Shown here: positions 39,183-64,000 of the stretch, one piece after another
Numbering within the stretch: the first letter of the stretch is position 1
Layout of the letters: the number at the start of each line of letters is the position of its first letter
Source of the DNA: Hormiphora californensis
Taxonomy: Eukaryota; Ctenophora; Tentaculata; Cydippida; Pleurobrachiidae
Length of the DNA stretch: 64,000 bases
Reading direction: 5' to 3'
NCBI GenBank assembly: GCA_020137815.1
Contig: CM035353.1
Location: 1,392,310 to 1,456,309 of the forward strand
Translations under genes and position numbers: made by a program
Notes under the pieces: model-generated
What the model was told of the DNA's origin: nothing
Databases searched by the model: none
What the model saw: the letters and a program-made list of their open reading frames with translations, nothing else

Positions 39183-42100
39183 ATGAGTAAGAAGCGAGTT
39201 GCAGACAAACAACTGACGGATAGGAACTGGCTGGATGAGGAAGAGCCCGAGGAGGCGGGTGAATTCAAGAGGGCTGATGATGAGACTGTCCAGAAACGAG
39301 TGTAAGTGATCACTATTTATTTACTTTTCAATTATTCAGACGGTATTCTCACACTCATTTTTTCCAGGATTAAAACAGCAAGACGGAGATTACCGCCCGG
39401 CTCTGGAGCCGACGAAAAACCGAGTTTATTTTCTGGTTTTGCGGGATTCGGTGCCCCTAAGCCTGCTCCCACCACCACCACCACAACTACTGAAAATACT
39501 AACGGAGCCATCAATCCTTTTGTGACATCATCGACTACCTCAGAACCATCTCCAGATAAACCCGACAACAACAATGATGTGTTTTTGAAGAAGCTAAAGA
39601 AACTCAACGAATCGGTGTTAAAGTTCGCCCAGGAGCACGTTGCAAAGAATTCATTTGTCATCCTTAGCAGTGTGTTTAACGACTACGAGCGGCATCTAAA
39701 GAGAATACGAAGCAGCAACGGCAGCACAACCACGACTGCTGATTCGACACCTGTTTTCAGTATTGCCTCTACCACTACCAGCTCTTCGGAGGTGACACCC
39801 TCCAAACCTGAGGAGGAGGAAAACAAAGAAGCGGCGGAGAAGAAGGATGAGTCTAAACCATTGTTTAGTTTCGGTTCTGCAACTGGTCCAACATTCTCAT
39901 TCGGCGCTAGCTCTACAACTCCCAGTGCTGGTGGGTTCTCGTTCAAGCTGGCAACATCAGTTGCGGACAGTAGTACCACACCTTCCACTGGAGGGTTTTC
40001 CTTTAAACCAGACAGCTCAACTACTACTGCTACATCATCCCTGTTTGGAAATCCAATTGGAAGTGGGTCTTCCTTTACAGGTTCGTGTCTGGGGGTCTGT
40101 GACTATTTGAATACCTCACTCATCCCATATATCTTCCTTTTCTGGGGGGTGTAATAAACTAAAATATCTCCCCCGCCCAGTCTAATAAACTAAAATATCT
40201 CCCCTAGGTTTTGGTGGTCTCGTTGGTAGTAGTACTGCAGCCCCCGCCCAGTCATCGACACAGGAGGAAGAGCCTGAGGAACCTCCGAAAGCTGAAAAGG
40301 TTCGTGTTCAACAACTTCTCGAGTAGTTGTTGATCAATTATACAATTGATTGTGTCCTCGCATTTAAATTTTAAATTTTCCATTTACTCATTGGCACTGT
40401 GAACACTACAAACTTCTCGGTTTCTCTCTACTTACAGATCTGTATTTGTTTGACAGGTGGACCATGTTGATAGTGAGGCGATCTACCACATCAAATGTAA
40501 ACTGTTTATCAAGTCAGAGGAGGGGTGGAACGAGAAGGGAATCGGAATCGCAAATCTGAAGAAGTGTAATGAAAAGGTAAACTCCACTCCCCCCACCCAG
40601 TGGTCAATGGCATGATAGTGAAATGCAGTATCCCGTGTAATAATTTAGTACCCAAGTTCCAAATGACCACCACTGGCATTCCATTGATATTCAGGTTTAT
40701 TACTCTGGGTTAATTAGTGTTCAACTTGTATATTTAGGTTCAATTGCTGATTCGTAACGATACCACAATGGGTACTGTTATCCTCAATACCCTCCTACAC
40801 GACAAAATGCCAATTAGTAAAAGCGGTAAAAACGGAATCATGATCGTTGCAACTAACCAGGTATGTATAATGTATATACATTGTATAATGTATATACATT
40901 GTATAATGTATATACCGTAAGTTGGGGTAACTTTGTACCACTTTTTAGCATTCTCCTAAAATAACTCCTTGCCAGAACCACACTCGAAAATTTTTGAACC
41001 AAATAATCCCGTTCCAGACCTAGTACACCAGATATAACTAGTGAAATTTTTGGTCCCCTCTCATTTAATTACATTAATTAACGTGTATTTTAGTGTAAGT
41101 GGGGTTTTAGGGCATGGGGTAACTTTGGAAGTAGGGTGGGGTAACTTTGGACACCCGTCCAAAGTTACCCCACGATAGTAATATTGGAACAAACATAAAT
41201 CCGAACATTTTGCAACGATAAATAAATGAACCTAAAATGTTTAAATGGGGTTTAAATGGGTCAATAAATTAAAAAAGAACAATAGGGTTAGCCAAACCCC
41301 ATGATTTAAAATTTTTTTGTTGATGTCGACTCTACTTTTTTGGGCGTGAGGAATGATAAAACTAGCCACCAAATAAAATTTCAGCTCAATCGGACTTGAT
41401 TTAGAGGTTGCCACATCCGGCCTGAAACCCATCAAACTTCAGTAATCTGGGGTCCCTCATCCACCCAGTAGTTTGTTAGATGGTATTGGATCTCTAGGCG
41501 AGTGTGTTAGTTATTTTCGCTGAAATTTGATAGACAGGAAGTGGTATACTTATGGGTACTGGCTAAATAAAGGAGTTTTGGTACCTGTGCTCCTGCATAG
41601 ATTGTCTACAAGAACTAGAACACTCGCCTAGAGATCCAATACCATCTAACAAGCTACAGGATGGATGAGGAACCCCAAATTATTGAAGTTTGATGGGTTT
41701 CAGGCCGGATTTCTGTGATTTAGCTCCATAAAATAGTCCAACTCCTAGTTTTTCACTAACCTATCGAATAGATGGATGGAAATGGGCGTGGAGTGGGCTG
41801 AATCTTGGTTTTATGGCCCTAAACAATTCAGAGAGGGTCTAAGGTAACTCTATAGTAGAGGCAATAATTACACTCACCTCCTCTGATTTCTATGAAACTT
41901 CTCCCATGCTAAGAGGTGGCAATAGAGGTTCAAATACCGCTGAGTTTAAGTCTGAACAATGTTCGGTTCGTTAATTATCGCTAATTGAAAAACGCCAAAA
42001 TGGCCTAAAATCGCCCTAAGTTCCGAATTGAAATTTTGGAGTTGAGACTCCAGACTTCGTGGAGATGTCCGCTAGGATGACAATATGCACCAAAATCGGA

Positions 42101-43540
42101 CGAAAGCCTAAATTCGTACGAATTCGGTACGAAAAGCCGGGTAGACTGAATTTTGGTCACGTGACATGGGTCCAAAATCAGTTTTTTGCCATTTACGCCT
42201 TTCCTGTACGTCGGAGACTAAAAATATGGCCAGTACTTGTCATTTCCATCGCTTTCTGCATCTTTTAAGCCCCCTATAAATATCCCTTACTTCAACGGTT
42301 CAGAAGTGACGTCATTTAGTCTCCTGAAAAACTCTAACTACTGAACCGTTGAAGTAAGGGATATTTATAGGGGGCTTAAAAGATGCAGAAAGCGATGGAA
42401 ATGACAAGTACTGGCCATATTTTTAGTCTCCGACGTACAGGAAAGGCGTAAATGGCAAAAAACTGATTTTGGACCCATGTCACGTGACCAAAATTCAGTC
42501 TACCCGGCTTTTCGTACCGAATTCGTACGAATTTAGGCTTTCGTCCGATTTTGGTGCATATTGTCATCCTAGCGGACATCTCCACGAAGTCTGGAGTCTC
42601 AACTCCAAAATTTCAATTCGGAACTTAGGGCGATTTTAGGCCATTTTGGCGTTTTTCAATTAGCGATAATTAACGAACCGAACATTGTTCAGACTTAAAC
42701 TCAGCGGTATTTGAACCTCTATTGCCACCTTTTAGTATGGGAGAAGTTTCATAGAAATCAGAGGAGGTGAGTGTAATTATTGCTTCTACTACTACAGACA
42801 CCAAAAGTTCAAAACCTGTAGTGTGGGGTAACTTTGGCACCCCGTCCAAAGTTACCCCAAAATTCAAAAAATGGTGGGGTAACATTAGCCACCCCTATTA
42901 GTCTCAATTAAAGTAATTGATCGGGTTTGAAAAATGGTGCCCCGAATTATTTGATCGAAACCCTTCCACTCTATGGAGCAAACTTGATTCGGTCATTAGC
43001 CCGGTCAAATCTATGGTACCCATTTTGATTTGAACATTTTTAGCGATTTTGACATCAATTATGTTTGCCCCTAATTAGGAGCTAATTAGCATAGAATTGA
43101 AAAAAATAATTGTACCGTTAGTTAGACATTTGTGAGTCAATTACTTGTACACCCAAAAATTATGCCTAATCTGTCGTTATCTGTTGGTAATTTTGGACTA
43201 AAGCCAAATTTTGAAAGTGTCCAAAGTTACCCTGCAAAACAAAGTTACCCCAGATTACGGTACATTGTATAATGTATATACATTGTATAATGTATATACA
43301 TTGTATAATGTATATATATATTTGTACTGTCCGTTGTATATTAGTCCCGGAGACAGTACACACAGATCAAAATATGACTCTCCAAAATATTCTCGTCACA
43401 CTACTTGATCTGTTAACACACAGTTCACCCTCTTCTACCAGGACTCCAAAACGGAGACATTCCTGGTCCGAGTGAATAAGGATAAGCAGGAGGAGTTCTT
43501 TGGCAAACTAGAGGAGTGTAAAACAGGTCCTCCTGAATAG
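39183..43540 (+). CDS. NUP50: nucleoporin NUP50, six exons
   Basis: Exons 39183-39301, 39368-40080, 40208-40299, 40457-40576, 40738-40860 and 43442-43540 join in phase to give 421 residues. The N-terminus (KRVADKQLTDRNWLDEEEPEE, then KTARRR) is the importin-alpha binding segment that helps release cargo in the nucleus. The middle has scattered FG motifs (LFSGFAGFG, FSFG, GGFSFK, SLFGN) separated by Ser/Thr-rich linkers. The C-terminus (about residues 270-421) is a Ran-binding domain: YHIKCKLFIK, GWNEKGIGI, LLIRNDTTMGTVILNTLL, ETFLVRV. NUP50 shuttles between the pore basket and the nucleoplasm. The last intron is enlarged by a 2.3 kb palindromic element. AATAAA lies at 43,811. Confidence 0.96.
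40915..43260. mobile_element. 2.3 kb foldback element in the last NUP50 intron
   Basis: The ends are inverted: CCGTAAGTTGGGGTAACTTTG at the left against CCGTAATCTGGGGTAACTTTG at the right. TA flanks both ends, and the element sits within a short TGTATAATGTATATACAT repeat present on both sides. An inner pair of arms (about 41,860-42,290 and 42,355-42,785) is nearly identical and produces mirrored 69-residue frames that are not genes. A smaller inverted repeat (about 41,470-41,680) lies inside the left part. There is no transposase. The TA duplication suggests a Tc1/mariner-related non-autonomous element. Confidence 0.82.
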
Positions 43541-43810
43541 ACACTTGTGAGCTGCAGTACTACTATACAATAATTATATAATGTTTTGTATTTTGTGTGG
43601 GACACGAAAAAGAGAGTTGATTCTCAAACTGAGTTACACACACCGGAGCGAGGTATAGCACAGGCCACAGAGTATTTTATTTCCGCCCGGTCTTTGATCT
43701 ATATCAGAGTGAAAAACATGACCTTTTACACCAGGGATAAATTCCAATGTGAAACAGTGGCAGACTTGTTAACTTTCATCTCTTTCTTAATTTTTTAATC
43801 CCGCATATTG

Positions 43811-43816
43811 AATAAA
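43811..43816 (+). terminator. polyadenylation signal of NUP50
   Basis: AATAAA lies 270 bases after the NUP50 stop and before the eIF3e start. Confidence 0.5.
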
Positions 43817-44064
43817 GAGAATTGCACTATTTATAACGGCTCTGTGTTGGCCCTGCTAGGTCCCACAGCTAGCCATTCTAAAAATAACAGATTTATTCAT
43901 CCTGTGTCTATAACAGCGCCATTGATAAGTCCAGATATTTAACTCGTTTCATATGAGGCCTACTTTAAACAAAACACAGCAGCGTTTAATTTAAGTCTAT
44001 CCATTAGTTTTCACACACCGCAATCTTCCGTAATGCTCACACATTTTACTTTATAAAGTTAGGT

Positions 44065-58019
<13,955 letters not shown>

Positions 58020-58101
58020 GGACCTCTGACGTCAAATTTTGATAGAACTCGGGCACCCAACTATTTATTGTCTGATTGTTTTGATTGTTTTACCACGTTC
58101 G

Positions 58102-58107
<6 letters not shown>

Positions 58108-58146
<39 letters not shown>
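58108..58146. repeat. (CT)n microsatellite
   Basis: This is a CT run in the convergent spacer after the eIF3e stop. Confidence 0.9.
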
Positions 58147-58148
<2 letters not shown>

Positions 58149-58270
58149 TCCCTGACATACCCAGTACCCACTTACCAACACCCCAAATTATCAACCCTTA
58201 CAAAATTTAAAAAAACTAAAAAGGTTTCAGTAGAAAATCGGTTTCCTCTATAAAGATATTGTGCTAATCC

Positions 58271-60323
58271 TCAAATTGCATTCAGTTGCTGAAGTGAGTT
58301 GTGAGCCTCGAATGATACCTCGTTAGACGGGTCACTCCTCCATAACTTAGTAAGCTGTTCTGTGAGAATGTCTCTCTTTTCAGGGTCCCTAAACCACACC
58401 TTCGTACTCATCACTGTTAGCTGAACGCTTACCTGTGTGTGATCACAGTATGATATTGTGTGATATTGTGTGATCACGGTGTGATATTGTGTGATATTGT
58501 GTGAACACTGAACAGTGCGTGACTAACTAAAATACTGGAACACAAAAAGTAACTGCGACTTCAAAATCATTAGGTTAAATAAGGTATAACGAGCTTGGGA
58601 ACTTTAGTTAACTATCCTAATAACCGCAGCTCTATCTATGGGAGCACTATAAAAGCCTACTACAATAACTTTTGTAGTCAGCTGTGCGTTAGAAAGCAGC
58701 TGTGGTTATAGTATCCGAACCTTGTTATACCTTATTCAACCTAATGACTATTGATTTTTAAGTAGCTTTGCTTCTTATGAGGTCCTGCTCGATGAAAATG
58801 TTTGTTTCTTTACTGCAAGGCTTTAGAGATTCTGTGTGCTAAAAGGCTATATTGTTGCTTCATTGAACCGAATATATATTTACTTCATCGTTGTAGTCGT
58901 CCACCTCGAAGAAAGATTTGTCCATGTCCACCAGGAACTCCAGTGAAGATTTACAGAATTCTCTTCTAACTCGCCAGTCAGTGTCATTGCTGGCTGTCAG
59001 TAGGGCGTGGAAGGTGTGTTCTTGGTGAAAGTTAACAGTAGAAAGGGCATCGACACTCCTTAGTCGTACATCAACATTTTCATGTTGTATGGTATACCGA
59101 AGTATAACGGTGGCGTGGGGAGACAGTTCCAGAAGAGATAGCAATTCTACCTGGGGTGTGTTTTCAGCTATTATACTATACTCCTTTCTTCTTCCCCGGG
59201 CATATTAATAAATCCACCCAGGCTGTAAATGGGATAAATGCTTGTAGCTTGGTAAATGCCTTGTGCGTTGTGTCATCAATGCTTTTTATAGGGTGTCTTC
59301 CATAACTATGTAGTTTTTACGACCGGCTCGAATCGAATTTTATCCATTTATAATGACTAGAATAACCGTTCTAACTAGTCTAACTGCTTACTCAGGTTCT
59401 GCTTACAAATCACTATTCACTGCTCTTACCTTGATGTCATCGTCACACGGCCTGAGAAACTCCATAGTGAGGAAGGCCAGCATGATGAGTTGCTTTATGT
59501 TTATGTAAAACCCATCAAAACTATCCAAATGTGGCTCAATCATCAGATGGTCATAAAGTGCTCGCGATATCTTGTCCTCAGAGGTTTCTGTCAGGAAGGT
59601 CGAAAGGCACACGAACATCCAAGGTCGGCCGATAAATCCTATCTCCTCTGGATAATCGTGATAGAGGCCGTTCATACATTGCGAAATGGTCATGTAACCG
59701 GCATCCAATCCAACGTGACGCTCCCAGAACGTCCTCTGTCCTCCGTTGTACTTGACTGCAGTTCCGATCTGGGCAAAGTAGGAGCGGACGAATGTGATGC
59801 TGTCCTCTATGTACTGGGCGTATGATCTAGTGAACCAAGGTTCCTGTAGGGATATTGCGAGGAGCGGCCTGAACTTCTCGGTAAAGGGGGTGCTTACTTG
59901 TAGCAATTCCATCAGTTTAGGGTCAGTTGCCGCTCCTCCTATGATGGGTGTTGCAGCTGGTGTCAGCTCTGGTACAAGTATTACTGGTGACGGGCTCTCT
60001 GCTACATCACCAAACGGATTAAACATACGGCTAGCATTCCGGACCTGATCATTGAAAGACAGGATGTCTGGATTTCCAAATTGTTGTGGAGTAGTCAGAT
60101 TGATAAGTGTCTCAGCTCCCTCGCTGGAAATCCGCTGGTTTCTCCTTCTGATTGCGGCGTCACCCGCTGCGTTGGTAGACCGGGGAACCGGAGGTGCACG
60201 GGGGATTTGTCTGGTGGGGGGCGGTCTTTGTCGCTGCCGTGAGGACCGGGAATTTGACACACTAGTCACACGTCCATCAGGGCCAAATTCAATAAACACT
60301 TCACTACTCTCGTCTGTTTCCAT
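58271..60323 (-). CDS. HEAT-like repeat protein of unknown function, three exons
   Basis: Exons 59430-60323 (ATG), 58884-59150 and 58271-58420 (stop TGA) are all in phase 0, giving 436 residues. The first 110 residues are disordered and rich in Arg, Pro and Ser. The middle (about 150-300) is a well-ordered helical region (EKFRPLLAISLQEPWFTRSYA, DAGYMTISQCMNGLYHDYPEE, KQLIMLAFLTMEFLRPCDDD). The C-terminal part reads like HEAT repeats (NVDVRLRSVDALSTV, DTDWRVRREFCKSSLEFLVDM, SNEVSFEAHNSLQQL). If the donor at 58,883 is not used, exon 2 instead ends at a TGA at 58,860-58,862, giving a shorter form. I cannot name the family. It is head to head with PTAR1. Confidence 0.78.
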
Positions 60324-60459
60324 CTCTAGTAAATTTATTAGATCAGAATCACAAATATAAAAGTTTAAGGATGATATATCCTTGTTAATCCTCTATCCCC
60401 AAACTTATACCCCTAGAAATATCAGTAAGTTTAAACCTCAACTTCTATCTTTCAGCAGC
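60324..60459. promoter_or_regulatory. short bidirectional promoter region
   Basis: Only 136 bases separate the start codons of the HEAT-like gene (-) and PTAR1 (+). A TTTCAG just before the PTAR1 ATG may be a splice acceptor for a 5' untranslated exon. Confidence 0.5.
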
Positions 60460-61464
60460 ATGGCTTTGGAGGACACCCTATATCAACTGTACACCATACT
60501 CTCTACAAAGCCCATCCTTGACTCCATATCCATACTTCACATTGATGAGCCAATTGTATTGGAGTATGGACACTTGGGGATTAATGCAACCACCTTCAAA
60601 GGCTTGTGCCTGTACGCGGTCGAGCGGTTTGACAAGTACGTCAATTGTAATCAAATGCAAACCCATCTCGACATGTTATCTGCTGTACTTATTCTTCTAA
60701 ATCCGGATGATTCCCGGTTTTGGATTTACAGGAGACGTAAAATAAAGAGATCCCCGATATCGACAACTGACGGATTAAAGTCAGAACTGTGGTTTGCGGA
60801 GCACCCAGTCAAGGTGAAGCCCAAGTCTGGGGAACCCTTTCAACATTGTAGGTGGCTACTCCAGGAGCATAACCACCTCGTTACCTCTGGGATTATTGAG
60901 ACCCAACTACACCTGTGTCAGAGAGCTTCCAGTGCGTATCCCAAAAACTACTACAGTTGGAATCACAGGCTGTGGTTGCTAAAAAACTTTGGGAGTTTCA
61001 TGGACCTTGAGGGAGAGCTGAAATGGAGCACTGGCTGGGTTAAGATGCACGTGAGTGATTTTTCAGGGCTCAACTATAGATTTAACCTTATCACCAACTT
61101 AAACTACCCAACATCATCCACCAAGACAAGCGAGGAATGGACAACATCGACTGGTGTTAAAAGTACCAGTATAAAAAGTACTGACTTTTCTACGGTAGTT
61201 CTGGGAAGTTCCGCTCGGAAAAGACTATCCCAGGTAGCCGTGACGGAGATCATCTGGATATGTGATTTGGTGGCCTTCTACCCAGATCGGCCTGCCCTGT
61301 GGTCGTACTTAAAAATGATGATTCTGTACTGCGACACAAACAAGTTTGACTATGCCAAACGGTGCAGGAAACAAATACAGACAGTTCAGAAAATCAAAAA
61401 CAAGCATTCAGAGGCATTTAGGGACACGGCGATTATTTCGAGTTTATTTGGGATTGGTTTGTAG
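60460..61464 (+). CDS. PTAR1: protein prenyltransferase alpha-subunit repeat-containing protein 1
   Basis: A single exon encodes 334 residues from MALEDTLYQ; an upstream in-frame ATG at 60,382 lies before a likely acceptor and is not preferred. Prenyltransferase alpha repeats are visible as paired helices with Trp at the expected places: YPKNYYSWNHRLWLLKNF, ELKWSTGWVKMHVSDFSGLNYRFNL and PDRPALWSYLKMMILYC. In vertebrates PTAR1 is the alpha subunit of geranylgeranyltransferase type III, which pairs with RABGGTB and modifies SNARE Ykt6 and FBXL2. This copy is shorter than the human protein (about 400 residues). An ATTAAA at 61,526 could serve as polyadenylation signal. Confidence 0.88.
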   Translation: MALEDTLYQLYTILSTKPILDSISILHIDEPIVLEYGHLGINATTFKGLCLYAVERFDKYVNCNQMQTHLDMLSAVLILLNPDDSRFWIYRRRKIKRSPISTTDGLKSELWFAEHPVKVKPKSGEPFQHCRWLLQEHNHLVTSGIIETQLHLCQRASSAYPKNYYSWNHRLWLLKNFGSFMDLEGELKWSTGWVKMHVSDFSGLNYRFNLITNLNYPTSSTKTSEEWTTSTGVKSTSIKSTDFSTVVLGSSARKRLSQVAVTEIIWICDLVAFYPDRPALWSYLKMMILYCDTNKFDYAKRCRKQIQTVQKIKNKHSEAFRDTAIISSLFGIGL

Positions 61465-61756
61465 TAGTACTTTGAGGTGTACCATATGTATTATTAGTAG
61501 AGAGACAATCAAATCTGAAATCTGCATTAAACATTTGTTGTGTGTGTCTGGAATATGCTGCTGATTTTTGTGTTGAATTTATTGTTAAATTTCGCTGGTA
61601 AAAAACATTCATAAGAAATGTACTCTAAATAATTCACGACAAACAAAAGCAAACACTAATTTAATAGTACGACTGGCACGTTAAACAGTTGGTTCATACT
61701 ATGCTGACATATTGGCAAAGAGTTAGAATCCTATACTAACAATATTATATCAGAGT

Positions 61757-63026
61757 ATGTTAGCTGCTACAGAATCAATGGAATCCACGGAAGTTCCACC
61801 AACACTGAATGTTGATGAGCTTCTGGACAGCGCAGAACGATCTACCAAGGTAGGTTGTTGTTGTTGTTGTTGTTATATTCTAACCCTGGCAAGTGTTTTC
61901 TTTGCCTAGCTAGACTCTGTTTCGTGCGCCCCGCCCGCGAAACGCCCTTCTTTACAAATGTAAAGGAGGGTTTGAAGAGAACATAATATAACAATGTTTT
62001 CTGCGGATTCTGAACGTGTAACCCACTTCAATGTTTTGAATTGTAATATAAACGTGTGACTCAGGTAGAGAAAGAAATACCTCTTACCCTTGATGTCGGC
62101 AGCCTCGCTGCCTTTGATATATCTGTCATTGATGCGGCAAAGATGGGCGCTGGAAAGGAACGCTCTAAATTTCTCAAGGTAAGTGGTCTTTTAAAAAGAC
62201 TGCTTTCCCCCCCCCCCCTGAATGATATAACCAATAAACTACACTGTCCTATGATCTACAGGATGTTCTTTAACGCATCTCAATACCACCACATGGTAGA
62301 GAGCAGGTCTGTAACTCCCCCCACAATGGTAGAGAGAGAAGTACCGCGATAAACCTCCGCGGAGGCACCCACACCGGAATACATCGGTAGAGAGAAATAC
62401 GGCAAAAGAACCTCGACAATACAGGGGCACCGGGCATTACGCCAAAGAAGGCGTGATATTGATACGATCCTGCATTGTCTTTACTAGGAGCAAGATCTGA
62501 ACAATGCTACAGGGTGATCAAAGACAGGAAAAGGGAAAGACTAGAACTTAGGCAGGAGAAGCGCTGTCTGATAGCCCGCATTATTCTGGTAACGTAGGGA
62601 CATAAATAGCGGACAAAGTAAAGATAACATACCTTCTGACAGAGTGACCGAAGAGACAGGAAGAAAACGAACTAGGAGGTCTATGACGAGGAGTTCGTAC
62701 AGGGTACAGACCAAGATTGCGGATCTTACAACATCGAGGCAGGAGGAACGGAGATAAAGGAACAAGAAGAACTGGGGGGTGTGGAGCGAGTAGAGGAGGA
62801 ACAAGATCAGATAAACGCTATTCTAGACAGAGAGCAGAGAGAAGCGACAGACACGAAAGACGAGAAGAAGGAACGGAGCAGAGCGCAGAGAGATGAGAAG
62901 ACGCTAAGAGGAGAGAGAGAGAGCTTGATCAGAGAGCATCAGTAGCTGATGAGATCTCTAGCTGCGACAGATAGCGCTGTCTCTAGCTCTTCTCCTCTCG
63001 CTCACTCATACTCTCCGATCTGTCGA

Positions 63027-63062
<36 letters not shown>

Positions 63063-63629
63063 GTCTCTCTTTAGAACAACCCAACCATATTATTGTTGCT
63101 ACGTGATGTTATTTCTTAGGTGCCCGGTAACGGTGATCCCTACAAAGATTGGCTGGGAGAAAAGGAGGACAAGAAGAAGGAGAATGTGGCCAAGAACGAA
63201 CTGAAACGTCTTCAAAATGTTTCAAAAGCGGTGAAAGGTCAGTCGGAAGACATCAGTCAGCATGTGAAACAAGTTCACAAATCCACGGCCTCGCTTGGGA
63301 AATTCCAGGAGAAGGTGAAGAATGAGAAGAAAGCGAAGGAGAAGGGGAAGACGAGGAAGTTTGCACCGGTTACGGGCGATAGCACGGGCGAGAAGGAGAA
63401 GAGTCTAGCGCTGATTAGTAAGATTGCCAGTGGTGCGGTCAGTGTGAATAAGGAGAAGGCAGCTAACAAGGAACTGGGAGCAACCATCAAGAGGAAAAGA
63501 GAGGAAGAAGAAAGCAAGAAAAGTAAGAGAAGAAGCAAAATGGGCATCAAAGCACAGACTAATCATTTCGACAAAAAGAAGCGCCAAGTGTCAAGACCGG
63601 GCGGAAAGAGCAAGCCGTCGAGGGATTGA
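61757..63629 (+). CDS. RRS1: ribosome biogenesis regulator RRS1, with corrupted middle exon(s)
   Basis: Readable exons are 61757-61849 (ATG; NVDELLDSAERSTK), 62065-62178 (VEKEIPLTLDVGSLAAFD, the conserved RRS1 start) and 63120-63629 (VPGNGDPYKDW, then KENVAKNELKRLQNVSKA, VHKSTASLGKFQEK, RKFAPVTGD and a basic end). RRS1 works with RPF2 to bring 5S RNP into pre-60S particles in the nucleolus. The central part of the family should lie between. An exon beginning at 62,262 (GATGTTCTT) fits but shifts frame after three codons, with fragments such as VEREVPR and VYDEE readable in different frames. The splice phases of the good exons are consistent. The gene is probably intact in the organism. Confidence 0.85.
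62262..63117 (+). other. frameshifted middle exon of RRS1, followed by noisy GA/CT-rich sequence
   Basis: This stretch should encode the central 100 or so residues of RRS1 but contains frequent small indels. From about 62,820 it becomes GA-rich and then CT-rich (63,029-63,070). The style of error resembles copy A at 7,963-14,418. Confidence 0.6.
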
Positions 63630-64000
63630 GATAAAACTTTTCAGGGCTAGTCTGGCAGTGATTTTGTTAATTTATTCAGGTTTTTATGAAAGGATTCAAC
63701 TTTTACCATTTAAGGGACCTGTGTTTTAATTCCGCCCTGAATCCTGATCCGTCCTTCACCCCCGGCCCCACTGCTAGTAGGCCCGGCCCCATTCAAAGTC
63801 AAACACGCTCGTTTCAGGCATTAGGAATTTTAACAGTAATCACGACATCAATGTTAGCAATGTAAGATCATGAAATAGGTAATAGGTGTGTGAATGTTAT
63901 GAGTGTGATTGAGAATGTCCGTCATCTAACTGGAACCAAAGTATATTCCTTTCATATAGGCGTGACAATGAATACTCCTACAGCAACCCTTGTTGGCCTT
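63630..64000. other. sequence downstream of RRS1
   Basis: I see no gene. There is a short GC-rich patch (CCCGGCCCC, 63,761-63,790) and otherwise unremarkable AT-rich DNA. Confidence 0.5.

Noticed and set aside
42059-42585. Two identical 69-residue frames facing each other
   Set aside because: They are mirror images in the arms of a foldback element, with no start context or homology.

Overview
This is a window of nuclear DNA from an animal. The genes are split by GT-AG introns, intergenic gaps are short, (GA)n/(CT)n tracts and minisatellites are everywhere, and the recognisable proteins are conserved animal ones: peroxiredoxin 6, glycogen synthase, RBX1, NUP50, eIF3e, PTAR1 and RRS1. A papain-type protease with ShK-like domains, a non-LTR retrotransposon with a restriction-like endonuclease and a Penelope-like element suggest an invertebrate, perhaps a sponge or cnidarian. 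The sequence alone does not settle which.

Layout. 0.5-1.0 kb: 3' end of a 1-Cys peroxiredoxin (+). 1.9-38.1 kb: one very long minus-strand locus. It starts with glycogen synthase (16 exons, ATG at 38,064, catalytic part down to 22,750). It then continues in phase into at least twelve exons that encode a charged, coiled-coil-like tail ending at 1,892. Two possible internal first exons (20.35 kb, and a membrane-anchor exon at 20.66-21.27 kb) could make the tail without the enzyme. The introns hold a 2.6 kb palindromic element (3.15-5.78 kb), a tandem duplication of a tail exon block whose left copy is badly degraded (7.96-14.42 kb against 14.42-19.62 kb), many minisatellites touching splice acceptors, a 581 bp palindrome (25.2 kb), and a five-exon gene of unknown function on the opposite strand (26.5-28.7 kb).

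38.5-43.5 kb: RBX1 (head to head with glycogen synthase) and NUP50, whose last intron carries a 2.3 kb palindromic element. 44.1-58.0 kb: eIF3e in ten exons. One intron contains a complete intronless cysteine protease gene; another contains an RLE non-LTR retrotransposon lying inside a (GA)n tract, followed by a Penelope-like element that is itself split by a 1.64 kb inverted-repeat element. 58.3-60.3 kb: a minus-strand gene with HEAT-like repeats, head to head with PTAR1 (60.5-61.5 kb). 61.8-63.6 kb: RRS1, whose middle is present only in a corrupted form.

The conserved genes are housekeeping functions (antioxidant, glycogen storage, ubiquitin ligation, nuclear transport, translation, prenylation, ribosome assembly) and do not form a pathway. 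The main novelty candidates are the glycogen synthase-coiled-coil fusion with its possible alternative starts, minisatellites made from real exon boundaries, and a (GA)n-resident RLE retrotransposon. Two stretches (7.96-14.42 and about 62.2-63.1 kb) look like unpolished long-read sequence and should not be interpreted as biology before re-sequencing.
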